In this document: positions 32,700 to 44,300 of the stretch, piece by piece | Numbering within the stretch: position 1 is the first letter of the stretch | Layout of the letters: every line of letters starts with the position of its first letter | NCBI GenBank assembly: GCA_036346405.1 | Contig: CM070562.1 | Coordinates: 110,002,999-110,066,998 of the forward strand | Direction: 5' to 3' | Source of the DNA: Phyllostachys edulis | Lineage: Eukaryota > Streptophyta > Magnoliopsida > Poales > Poaceae | Length of the DNA: 64,000 nucleotides | Notes under the pieces: generated by a model | Seen by the model: the letters and a program-made list of their open reading frames with translations, nothing else | The model's database searches: none | Told to the model about the DNA's origin: nothing | Program-made: the position numbers and the translations under genes

Positions 32700-35450
32700 G
32701 CAAGTTGATCCTAGGAGGAAATGAACCTAATGTCCAATGCCTTGCATGCAACTCTTTCTCTGACAAAGTGGTAATCCACCTCAATGTGTTAGTTCGTGCA
32801 TGGAACACTGGGTTGGCCATCAAATAGGTTGCACCGAGGTCATCACACCATAAGTAAGGAGCTCTTAACTGAAACGCACACAGTTCTTTGAGCAAGGACT
32901 GAATCCATAGGATCTCTGTTGTTGCATTTGCCAAGGCTTTATATTCAGCTTTGGTACTTGACTGAGAGACAGTGGCTTGCTTCCTAGAGCTCCTGGACAC
33001 CAAATTGCAGCCAATGAATATTGTAAATCCCCTTGTAGAGCGTCTATCATCTGGGCAACCGGCCCAGTCTGCATCTCTAAGGGTACTTACTAGTGTCGAT
33101 TTTGACCTTTCAATCAACAACGCAAGTGTTGTAGTATGCTTCGAATAATGTAGAATCCTCTTAACAGCAGACCAATGATCTTTAGTGGGAGCTTGTAAGT
33201 ATTGGCAAACCTTGCTTACACTGAATGATATGTCAGGTCTAGTAAGATATAAGTACTGAAGTGCACCTACAGTGCTTCTGTATCTTATTGCATTGTCTGC
33301 CGACAGAAGAGTCCCAATAGTTTTTGATAGCTTTTCAGTTGTTGCCATTGGTGTGCTGGCTAGTTTGGCTTGCATCATGTTGTTCTTCTACGATAGATCC
33401 AAAATATACTTATGCTGTGACAGAATGAGACCTTTTTTAGTAGTGTTTACCTCAATGCCAAGGAAGTAAATGAGTTCCCCAAGATCTTTAACTGCAAATT
33501 CATCTTTAAGTTGCAGCAACAGCCTGTCAGTAGCTCCTGTGGATGAACTGACAATAATTATGTCGTCCACATAAATGAGCATGTACATGACAATCCCTCC
33601 ATGATTATAAATAAACATAGATACATCTGCTTATAAAGAACTGTAAAGAACTGAAACCAAGTTCTTGAAGTTTAGAACTCAATTTAGAGAACCATGCTTG
33701 AGGCGCCTATTTTAATCCATACAGGGCTTTATCCAATTTGCATAGGTGATGTGGATATTGTGAATCTTCGTATCCCGGATCCTTTTTCATATATACTTAT
33801 TCATTGAGAACTCCATGCAAAAATACGTTTTGTACATCAACCCGTCTCATACTCCATCCCCTTGATACAACCAATGACAAAATTGTCCTAATTGTTGTTG
33901 GCTTTATCACTGAACTGAATGTATCTCCACAGTCCACGCCATACTACTACTTGAACCCCTTGCAACAAGTCTTGCCTTGTGTATCTCAACTGTTCCATTA
34001 GCTTTTCTCTTCAGTTTGTACACCCATTTACAGTCTATAACATTTAGATCATGTCTAGGTGGAGTTAAGTGCCAAGTCTTGTTTCTCTCTAGAGTAGAAA
34101 ACTCTATGTCCATAGCTTCCTTCCGCCATGGTGTTTGCATCACATCAACATGTGAAGATGGTTCGGTTGAAGATGATGAAGAATTTTTGCAACATGAGTA
34201 TGTCACTGTTCCATCCATGTACTGCTTAGGCACATGAATTTTGTCTTGAAACCTTGTTCTCATGGTGTGTTGCCTTGGTGCAACCTCTGTACCATCTTGA
34301 CTTGAACCAGACCGTAGAACTGATTGAGAAGTTACCTCTTCATTCACTAGACCTGCATGCAGACACAGACTCAAATGGAACAGAAGAGGATTGCACATGT
34401 AACAGTTGTTCGATAGTGCTATTAATGTCATTGTCTGAAGAAGGTGAGGTAGATTGATTTGGATGAGTGAGAATTAACTCAGACACAAGTAGAGATACTG
34501 TACAGGGATTTTTAGTGGTAGTATGTACAACTTCAAATTTTTCAGAGAATGTAAAGACATTTTCATCAGAGATTACATCTCTAGAGATATATACTCGATC
34601 AGAGGGGACCTGAAGACATTTGTATCCTTTGTGGTGTGAACTATACCCTAAGAACACACATTGTTTAGATCTAAAGAACATTTTATGAGAATTGTATGGT
34701 CTCAAGTGAGGCGGCCAGCAAGCATAGCCAAAGACCTTTTGTAAAGAGTAGTTGGGTTTGGTTCCAAAGAGTTTTCCAGAGGTGTTGCATTTCATAACAC
34801 GGCTAGGGAGTCTGTTTATGAGTTAAGTGGCGGTGATGAAGGCTTTATCCTAGTACTTAACTAGCATTGAAGCTTGAGCAATAAGAGAGAGATATGTTTC
34901 AACTGTGTGCCTATGTTTAGGTTCAGTTGAACCATTTTGTTGGTGGGTGTAAGGACAAGAAACTCTATGCTCAATGCATGTGTTTAGGAAATATTTGTGG
35001 AGCCTTTGATATTCTCCTCCCCAGTCAGATGGAACACACTTGATATGTTTGTTGAGAATAAGTTCAACATGTTTTTAAAACCGTAAAAATACATTCTCAA
35101 CATCAGATTTGCCATTCAAGAGAAAGATCCAAGTGAATTTGCTAAAATCATCAATGAAGCTAACATATTATTTATAGCTTTCAACAGATTGAGGTGCTGG
35201 GCCCCAAACATCACTGAAGACAAAGTTCTAATGGAGAGGTAGAGACATGATCAGAAACAGAATAAGGTGGTTGATGGCTCTTTGCTTGCTGGCATGCATT
35301 ACGAACCGATACATGAGATTTATTAAAAAACAGTATTTGACTGGAATTCAAAATGGACTGAATTATAGGAAAGGCAAGATGGCCGAAATGTCGATGCCAT
35401 TGTTCCTAGTTTATTTTGGCACCGAGAAAGGCATTCTTGATGGATTTTAT
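32700..35450 (-). pseudogene. Copia pol (integrase, reverse transcriptase, RNase H) pseudogene
   Basis: Read leftwards: integrase remnants (35450-34800, many stops), integrase C-terminal part with FLGYSSHHKGYKC (about 34640), reverse transcriptase start WRKEAMDIEFSTLERNKTW and CKWVYKLKRKANG (34140-33990), the catalytic box MLIYVDDIIIVSS (33590-33550) with LGIEV.T.KG (33470), then the RNase H region (SADNAIRYRSTVGALQYL, TRPDISFSV, TKAEYKALA, to about 32740). The frame changes between 33907 and 33618, and stops lie near 33380 and in the integrase. In an active copy the product would copy the element's RNA and insert it; this one is defective. Confidence 0.88.
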
Positions 35451-37969
35451 GTCTGTAGGCTTGATGGGGTAGAGTCCAGCTTCACATCTACCATGTAGCA
35501 GATTTGTCTTCGAGGCTTGATACTTAGCAACAAAATAGTTAGGATGGAATTCCATAAACACATTGTTATCTTTAGTGAGTTTGTGGACAGAGACAAGGTT
35601 TTTGGTTATTTCAGGAACATGCAAGACATTATTTAGTAGTAAAGGGTGATTGGCAGTAGTACTAATAGAACTTTGACCAACATGTGAAATGTGCAAACCT
35701 ATGCCATTACCGACTTGGACGTGATTTGAGCCATTGTGTTTCTCCTTGACAGTGAGGCGGTCCAAGTTGCTGGTGATGTGGTCAGTTGCTCCAGTGTCTG
35801 AGTACCAGTTGGTATCAACTTGGTATGACGGAGTCGAGGAAGCTATGGCAGTAGATGGACCTTCCTCAGCCTGGTATGTGTGGTCAAAATAGTGGTAACA
35901 CTTCATTGTAGTGTGACCATTCTTTCCACACACCTGACAGGTTGGCCGATTGCCTCGATCACCTTGATTGCCTCCTTGGTTCCCTTGATTGTTATTGTTG
36001 TTACATGCTCGGTTGTAGTTGGTTCTTCCTCTGCCACGACATCTACCTCTCTGATTTGGGCTCCGTTCACGTGTCACGACCGGGACTCCTAGGACCACCC
36101 ACCCGGAGGTCCTTCAAGACCACCCGAGAGGTCCCACAGGACCACCCGGAGGTCTATCAAGACCACCTTAAGGTCCGAGAGTGGTCGTGAGGCTTAGGAT
36201 CACCCCAAGTTCATGACCAATCCCTAAGGAGGTCGTGAGACTAGGGATCACTTCAAGACCTCTGTGCAATTGAGCTAGTCCCAAGATCAGCTGCTAGCCC
36301 ACACGGTAGCAAAAGTGGTGACATCCAACAACGCGAACTTTATTATCAAAATATCAATAGAGTTGCTTACAAAAGCGGCTTAGGAGCCGATCTTAAAAAT
36401 ACAACGGAACAAAAGAGCGGCAGTCCATCCAACACGCCACAAGCAATTGGCTGGAGAGCACAACCTAGTCGATTTGGTCCTCTTCCTCGCTATAGACGTC
36501 TTCATCTACTCAAGGATCACAACAAGCAAGAGTGAGCACAACAATCATGCTCGCAAGTCACACCCGTGAGGTAACAAAGTATAATGCATGCATGGATATT
36601 TCAAGAAGGTCTTATATAGTTGATTTGCACAAAGCCAAGTTTATTGTAAATACTCATACTAAGTTCCAAGGCAATTACACCATAACTAAAATTCATTTTC
36701 CAAAACTCAGTTTTATAGTTGGATAACATTCATCAACAAGTGGTGAAGGATACCCTCCTATCATAAGGCTCTCCGCCCGAAACCCAATTGGATAGACATC
36801 CAAAACTAGTTTTACAAATCCTTTTGAAAACAAAACCAACATCTAACTTGGAGAGGCTTGCCAGTCCATGACCGTGGATAAGGCTATTCGAATAGTTTTA
36901 CACTATGTAGAGGTTGTACACTTTGCCCACATGACACGACTTCTCTAGTTTGTTTGGCATCCGTCGATACCATCACTCACTTCCATAAGTGAGAAGTCTA
37001 GAGCACGTGACAAGGCCTTTACAATGCGTCATTCTACCACAGTCCCTCCTCGCTAAGGTTTCACCCCCTTTGGACTAACCATCCGTAGGGTTCAGGCCCC
37101 CTCTTGCGCCAGTGGAAAACATATGTTATAAAAGACCACCCACACATCTAGATGGAACAACCACGGTGGAACTTTACAAATTAGTTAGCCAGGTCCCCTC
37201 CCCATTCTCAAGATATGTGGTTGTACGGTGAGGCATAGCAAGTTATCGCTTGAAGATCGGTCCTTAACTGACCTGGACGACTGCCATAAAACCCTAGGCC
37301 TTAACCCTACCCGGCTTGAGCCCGTGCATGAACATGCACCATCCAACCAACCAATTCACCCAAGTTCAAACCAAATTTTCTTTTTCTTTGCTTTTCAAAA
37401 ACATTTGCAAACCTCCATGACAACCCAATGTCATGGTGAAAACCATTTGACAACATTGGTCTTTGGCAGAAAGATCCCCCAAAACCAAAACTTTGGTCTA
37501 AGCATGGCTAAGTATAAAGTTTTGCAACACTTCTAGCTCATACTATTGTATCAACTAGATTTCCATCTATGGTGTCAAGAGTGAATAAATCAATGACAAG
37601 TCTGATTGTTCAAAGGTAACAGGGATAACTAAAGAGTTTAAAAACATGGATTAAATTACTTGAATTGAAATACGCATGCACTATTTAATTGAAACCAAAC
37701 TTAATTAATTTGAATTACTGGGCTCAACATGAATAAGGGTATGATTTGCCTTGCTCAAAAGCATGAGGATCTTCCTCTTCAAAGAACTCGGGCTCCTCGG
37801 TGTCGTCGCAATCTACACGAGAGAAAAAGACAAACTCAAATAAAGACCACATAAAGAACCAAAAGAGCTTCGAAAGAAACTCAAAACTCAAACCAACGGG
37901 AAAAACGCTGCACTAGAAACAGACTCTTAGAAGGAGGCTCGACTTGTTGGGGAGGAGGTCCAGCGGAGA

Positions 37970-38175
37970 GGGTGGTCCTTGCAAAATGACCGAAGAGGGT
38001 GGTCTTTACAAAAGACCAGCAAAGACCAAGAGGGTGCTCTTTGCAAAAAGGTCAGCAAAGACCGAAGGGGTGGTCTTTGCAAAAAGAACCAAAGAGGTGG
38101 TCTTTGCAAAAGACCTAGGAATGTGGTCTTTGTGCACAGACCGAGAGGGTGGTCTTTGCAAAAAGACCACGTGAG
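37970..38175. repeat. Repeated GGTCTTTGCAAAAAGACC hairpins within the LTR
   Basis: Six or more units of about 35-50 bp contain GTGGTCTTTGCAAAAAGACC or close variants, an inverted repeat of GGTCTTT and AAAGACC around a short loop. Two more lie at 38868-38915. One unit (38125-38143) has a different loop (GGTCTTTGTGCACAGACC) but keeps the arms paired. Confidence 0.75.
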
Positions 38176-39269
38176 AGGTCTTGAGGAGAATACGACCACT
38201 CATCGTGGTTGTAAGAACAAGGGAGAGAACATGGTGCAAAGAAACTTACTAAGGCCAAGAAAGCGATGGTGGAAGGAGGGGAGGTCGATGGACGACGGTA
38301 GCGGTTGAGGCCGGCACAGACGCTCCGGTGGGACCTTCGACGGCGAGAAGGCGACGAAGGAGGCTCTGGTGGAGTTCTTGACGACGAAGCTTCAACACAG
38401 TGCAACTGAGCAAGAGCAAAAAGAGACAAGTGTGGAAAATGTGATGAAAGAGGGTTACTCAAGCTATTCATAGCCAAGGAAGGCGGATAAAACACTGGAA
38501 GACACGGAAGCACACGTGTCATAGGTGAGTGTAATAGAAAGTCAAAGGTAGGTGATGGACAGGACAAGGTACGACCGATCTAGTGAAAAAGGAATAGAAT
38601 AAAGTATGCTGTGAAGGGAGGAGACAGGGAGAGAAAAATAAGGTGCCACGTAAGTGACCACGTACGTGATCGCATTTAATGCGACACAACCGGCATTAAA
38701 TGCACAACAGGCTTATGTGGCGGAGAAAGATAAATATGAGCAGGATTGACGAGTGAAGCCAATCAAACTCGATAAACAGTCCAGTTAAAGGGGTGATCGT
38801 GACCAGAGGGGAGGTCGTGATCAAAGAGGGAGGTCGTGACCCATAGGGGTGGTCTTGACCGCAAATGTGGTCTTTGCAAAAAGACCATAAGGGGTGGTCT
38901 TTGCAAAATGACCACAGAGGGTGTCTGCTGGACAAGGAGGTCTTGAGAGGTCAAGGGAGGTCCCTGAGGAGGTCTAAAGGGCTAAGAGGTCCTGAGGACT
39001 AAGGTCCAAATGACGAGGAGGTCCAAAGGACTAAGAGGTCCTAAGGACAATATGAAATCAAGGGAGGTCCTGACGGTCAAGATGAAGTCAAGGGAGGTCT
39101 TGACGGTCAAGATGAAATCAAGGGAGGTCCTGAATGGAGGAATTCAACCCAAACTTTGAAAATTTTTTCGGAGATCAAGGATGTTTGAAACACAAACCCG
39201 AGCTTGGAGCACCTCGGGGGTGGTCGTGACCCAAGGGGAGGTCAAAACCAAAGGAATGTCTAGACTCAA

Positions 39270-39435
39270 GGAGAGGTCCAAACGACAAAGGAGGTCTAGA
39301 CACGGAGGAGGTCTAGCCACAAGGGCGGGTCCAAACACAGAGGGAGGTCTGGACACAAGGGGAGGTCCAAACACAAGGGAGGTCTGAACACAAAGGGGAG
39401 GTCCAAACACAGGGGAGGTCTGGACACAAGGGGGG
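39270..39435. repeat. Degenerate ~18-bp minisatellite in the LTR
   Basis: About eight units of the form GGAGGTC-(T/C)(A/G)-(G/A)ACACA-AGG follow one another, alternating GGTCTGGACACAAG and GGTCCAAACACAAG. The alternation suggests an original 36-bp double unit. Confidence 0.75.
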
Positions 39436-40105
39436 ACAACTCCAGAACCCGAACCACACCGAGAAGACCAACTTTGTTTAATTGAAGTTTGCCTTAGTCA
39501 TTTTAAAGCACTCAAATTCCAAAAATCTCAAGTTAAGCTTTAGGGTCTCGACAAAACCAAATGGTTCTATTTTATTTTGAAAACTCAAAAAGGCTCAGAA
39601 AATCAGGGTGTTACATCATGGTCTTGATTGCGAGAGATGAAGTTAGCAGAAGAGTTCCCTATATTGATGTGAAATGCAGCACTGTTCTGCTCTCGATGCT
39701 GCTCATAGCTCAACATGTGAGCGTACAAATCATCAAGGGTAACATAATCATACCTTGTTGTAATGGAGGTAACAAGCGAATCATAATCGGTCCAAGACCG
39801 GCAAGAATGTAGGAAACTATGTCCTCCTCGTGTAGCGGCTGCCTAATCGCAGACAGTGTGCCTGCAAGTGTCTTCATCTGATGGAAGTAGTCGGCAGCCG
39901 ATTGGTCCTTCTTCTTCAGATTGGATAACTGGAAGCGAATATGCATGATGCGTGCCTTAGATCTTGACACAAACATTCACTCCAATGTTGTCTAGGCATC
40001 GTAGGATGTCGTCATGAACATGACATGTGAGAGGATCTCCTCTGACAATGACGATAAAATGGCGCCAAGGACCATTTGGTCCTGCTGGAACCAAGTTTGA
40101 TACTC

Positions 40106-41284
40106 AAGGAATTGATATTGAAGGAAGCACACAACTCAACGTATACCTTGCACCCAGGCAGCACCAAGATGTATCAAGACATGAAGATGTAGCTTGTTGT
40201 GATGTATGCCACTAATGAAAAGGGACATCACCGAGTATGTAGCTTGTTGTGATGTATGCCAGAGAATCAAAATCGAGCATCAGAGACCAGCAGGATTGCT
40301 TCAACCGCTACAGATCCCTCACTGGAAATGGGAAGAAATTGGAATGGATTTCATTACAGGTTTGCCTTGAACCAAGTCCGGATATGACTCAGTATGGGTT
40401 ATAGTTGACAGATTGACTAAGGTTGCCCACTTCATCCCAGTGAAGACAACTTACAAGGGAAACAAATTAGCCGAGTTATATATGTCTCTTATTGTGTGTT
40501 TACATGGAGTAACCAAGAGGATAGTCTCGGATTGAGGTTCATAGTTTACCTCGCATTTCTGGGCTAGTTTGTATGACGCCCTTGGAACGCACCTTGCTTT
40601 CCGCACAGCATATCATCCACAGAGTGATGGTTCGACAAAAAGAATAAATTAGATTCTAGAAGACATGCTTCAAGCCTGTGCTTTAGAGTTTACCGTAGAC
40701 TGGGAGAAATGTCTACTGTATGCTGAGTTTGCAGACAACAACAGATTTCAGTCAAGCCTGAAAATGTCCCCGTTTGAAGCGTTCTATGGAAGAAAATGCA
40801 GAACTCCTCTGCATTGGTCAGAATCAGGTGAAGGATATATCTTCTGGCCGGATACTCTCAAGCAAGCAGAAGAGAAAGTTCGACTGATCAGAGATCACCT
40901 GCAAGCAGCTCAGTCCAAACAAAAGGCAAGCTTGCACTAACATACATAGGCCCATTCCCAATCACCGTCAAGCGTGGAGAAGTCGCCTATCAGTTGGAGC
41001 TACCTGAAAGTTTGTCAGACGTTCATAATGTGTTTCACATCTCTCAGCTCAAGAAATGTTTCAGAGTACCTGAAGAGCAGACTCCCGTCGAAGCCATCGC
41101 CCTTCAGAAAGATTTGACCTATCCGAAGCATCCGGTCAAGATCCTCGACGTCGTGGAGAAGCAAACAAGACGTCAGACAATCCGCCTTTGCAAAGTTCAG
41201 TGGAGCCACCACTCAGCAAAAGAAGCCATCTGGGAGCGCGAAGATCAACTGAAGTTGGATTACCCATCCCTATTCCCCGAGTAG
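40106..41284 (+). pseudogene. Ty3/gypsy pol C-terminal fragment (RNase H end and integrase)
   Basis: Begins abruptly at about 40106, next to the copia gag fragment. Visible in order: the integrase zinc-binding segment (LHPGSTKMYQDMK, YVACCDVCQRIK), the core (HWKWEEIGMDFITGLP with the first Asp; VDRLTKVAHFIPVKTTY; IVSD with the second Asp; HPQSDG), then MSPFEAFYGRKCRTPLHW, VFHISQLKKCFRVP and a chromodomain-like end (WSHHSAKEAIWERED) stopping at 41284. Stops interrupt the core after GLP, after VSD, after GS and after RIN. The residue expected to be catalytic Glu (in the family's QTER context) is Lys. There is also a short duplication of GTAGCTTGTTGTGATGTATG (40190 and 40239). The gag, protease and reverse transcriptase are absent. 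Confidence 0.88.
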
Positions 41285-41326
41285 CTCGAATCTCAAGGTC
41301 GAGATTCCGTTTAAGGTGGGTAGGTT

Positions 41327-44300
41327 TGTAACACTCCCGTTTTCGGACGGGAATAATGTTTACCATTTGGATTTCTATTTTCAAACTGTATTTCAAATTA
41401 GCCGGTAATTTCAAATCTCACAGCTTCTATCTAAGCCCGGGTTTGTGTTTCAAACCTTTTTGCATTTTCCAAATTCAAATTCAAGTTTGAATTCCTCTTT
41501 TCTATTTTGGGCCCCTTTCTCTCTTTGGCCCTTCCTCTTTCCTGGGCTCAGCCCAATCTCTCTTTGGGCCCCAGCCCATTTTTCCCTCCTGGCCTCAAGG
41601 CCCAACTCCTCCTTGGCCCGGCTCCCTCCTCGCCTTGTCTTCTTCCCCGGCCGAGTCACGCTCGAGCCTCCCCTTTTCTTCTTTCTCGTGTGCCCGCCGC
41701 CGTCAGTGCCTGCTGCGCCCACGAGCTCCCTAACGCCACCTCGTGCCCGCCTATGTCTCTGCGCCACCACCCACTCGTGCCTACCCCTTTGCAGCCCAAG
41801 ACTTTGGCGCCCTCGCCCTCGCCCTCACCTTGTCCCCGCCGCTGCGCCAAGCCACGAAGCCATGCCGTCCTCACCGCCCAGTCTGAGCCCTGCGCCTGCG
41901 TCACCGACGTCGCCGCTACATCAGCAAGCTCCTCAAGTCTTCATCCCCTCGTCATTCTCCCTGCTGCACCCACCTGCTCCTTGACCCGGCGCCAAGCTCC
42001 CACCCTGTCGCGTCCGCGCCAGAGTGTCGTGAGCTGCCTCGGGACCTCGTGCATCCCCGTGCCCTCCAACAGCTCCCTTGCCTCCTTTACTGGCTATAAG
42101 ACGCCCCTGGACCTCCTTTGTGCCTTCCCTCGCTGCCCCATTTGCTCCCTGGTAAGCCACCGCAAGAACCGCCGCTTTTCCATTTCAACCGAACCGCCTC
42201 CGTCGGCGTTAAGCTGCTCCGGCGCCGCCTCCACCCTTCCACCCCCGTCACCAGCTTCGCCTCACGAGGAGCATTCCATTTCGGTCCTTGTTGGCCGCGA
42301 CCGAGCCCACCCTCGCTGGCGGCGAGCCCAAGCCACGCACGCGCTTGTGAGCCATGCTGGCGCGTTCTGACCAGAATAGTGTGTGTCTTTAACGCCCCTT
42401 AATTGATGTCTGAAAACCCTAATCTAATCACTGCTTAACCAGTTAATCAATGCATTAATTGCCTCCTTGTCTCACTGCCAGCGGGCTCGCAAAAACAGTG
42501 GACACCGGTTTTATTTTTGGTTTCTCCTCAGAGGCCAACAGGTGGGCCCCCTTGTGCAGTGTGCACCCGGTGCACCATGAACCGGTGCACATTGCATGTT
42601 GACCTCCCGGTCCATGCACTGTACACATGAGCCATGCACTATTCATGGGCCCCACATGTCAGTGGGCCTCTCTCTCTCTCTCTCCCCTTTTGATTTTCCT
42701 ATTTAATTCCAATCCAAACTTTGGAAGCTCTGTTCTCCTCCGTTATAACTCTAAAAATTATGAAATTTATTTCTAAAATTTTGTAAATTCAAGATCTTGT
42801 TTATGGCACTTGTCTTGTTTAATTTGGAGTTTATTTATTATCTCTTTTGTATTTATTTGCTCTCTTTGCGTGTTTGTGTCTTTTTCCGGTACGTTCGTCC
42901 AGATAGGATTTGAAGACGCGGGAGATCTCCAACTTGATCAAGCACAAGACTATCAAGACTATCTTGCCTTTAACCAAGGCGATTCGATACTTTGATCATT
43001 TTGAGCCTACATTTTATGTAAATTATATTCATTTAAATTACCAAAATTGCATGCTTTAATTCTTTAATCAAATGTATGTTAAAGCTTAAGGTAGTCAAAT
43101 ACCCATTTGATGAATAATTAATTAATATGCCATCTATTAAAAATTGAATCCATTATTCCATGACACCCTAGTAACTATGTGGTTAATACTAGTGTGGATA
43201 TCATGGGGATATGCTCACGATCTTAATGTGATGGTACAATTGGCAATAGCTCCTTGGGTTTGTCGAAACGATCGTTTTCGGTTTTGTTGAAATCCTGTTT
43301 TCAGCAAGTGTCAGGATAATCGGTAGTACCAGCGTGTAATGTGTTTGACGGTAGTACCGCTGGTCAGTATTACCGCAAGCAAAGCGGTATGGTTTTTCCA
43401 GAACGAGTGTAATTTGTGTTTTGGATTTCTCAATGAGCGGTAGTACCGTGCTATGGTTGCCGGTAGTACCGCATGACGGAATGACCGCAAGCAAAGCGGT
43501 ATGGTTTTTCCAGAACGAGTGTTTTTGGAAGTTTTGGATTTCCTTGAGGCGAGACGACCAAGATTATGGGTCTTGATACTATCATGATCTTGATAATCTG
43601 TACCGCCATAACATGGCGGTAGTACTGATTTGGTTTCTGAGTTTCGTTTATCTTGGAGAATTGTTTTTGGGTTATGTCATTTCTATGTTTGTTAATGCAT
43701 ATATGTTGCATATTGCATGTTTTGAGCTAACGTGGGTCAAGTTGTGAAGAACTTGTTCCCGGAGACGATTTCTTGGTCTATTGTTTGCAGCGGTGGCTTG
43801 CGTGTCAATCGGCGAGGAGGATCGGGACTAAGCTAGGAGAGCTGAGGTCTAGAACGATCATGGATGCCGGGTGAGGTCAGGTGACTCAAGCATGGCACAA
43901 AATGGACGAGGTTGATCGAACGGGCAGTTCGATGTAGCTGGTTGGATCAAGCGGCGCGGGGGTCGGTGCAAGTGCCTTGGCGGTTCCGATGGGATTCGAA
44001 CGGGAGAGACTTGCCGACATGATGAGAGCCGTTGATCAACCTACACGTATGAAAGCGGCGATTGCTTGACAGAGTTGGACTCGGTCCATGGAGAAGGATC
44101 GAGAAGGGTATTTTGGTAATTTCACCAAATACCACCTTGGTGACCTAATGCCAACTCATGGCGCAAGGCGGTGCGTCAAGAAGTGGTTTAGGTCAAGAAA
44201 AGTGAAGACGGCGCTTTAAAATACGTGCGTGTGTGTCCTGCTTTGTTATTGGGCCTAACGGAGCCCATTAGGGTTAAGTCTTCTAGAAGCTCTAGGCCTC

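Larger units (their letters stand above)
36072..39615 (-). mobile_element. 3.5 kb solo LTR inserted in copia gag
   Basis: On the minus strand it begins TGTAACACCCTGATTTTC and ends CCCGGTCGTGACA. The flanks are TCACG (36067-36071) and TCATG (39616-39620), a 5-bp duplication with one later change. Joining the flanks at this duplication restores an open copia gag frame (ISRNQDH to ERSPN), which confirms the boundaries. It is the same family as the LTR at 51111-55597. The sequence is packed with degenerate GAGGTC/GACCTC units. No internal retrotransposon sequence remains. Confidence 0.88.
35406..40105 (-). pseudogene. Copia gag-protease pseudogene interrupted by a solo LTR
   Basis: The gag capsid part (UBN2-type) reads leftwards from about 40105: WFQQDQMVLGAILSSLSEE, then MFVSRSKARIMHIRFQLSNL and SAADYFHQMKTLAG, to ISRNQDH at 39621. 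A solo LTR (36072-39615) follows. Gag then resumes with ERSPNQRGRCRGRGR, the zinc knuckle C-QV-C-GKNG-H-TTMK-C (about 35920), and the protease active site SDTGATDH (about 35780). Two stops are visible between 40030 and 39970 (one in SYDA*, one just before MFVS). The N-terminus beyond 40105 is missing, cut off at the junction with gypsy sequence. Confidence 0.87.

Noticed and set aside
41445..42402. Open frames up to 287 codons after the gypsy integrase
   Set aside because: They begin downstream of the LTR start at 41327, are low-complexity, and correspond to LTR sequence rather than a gene.
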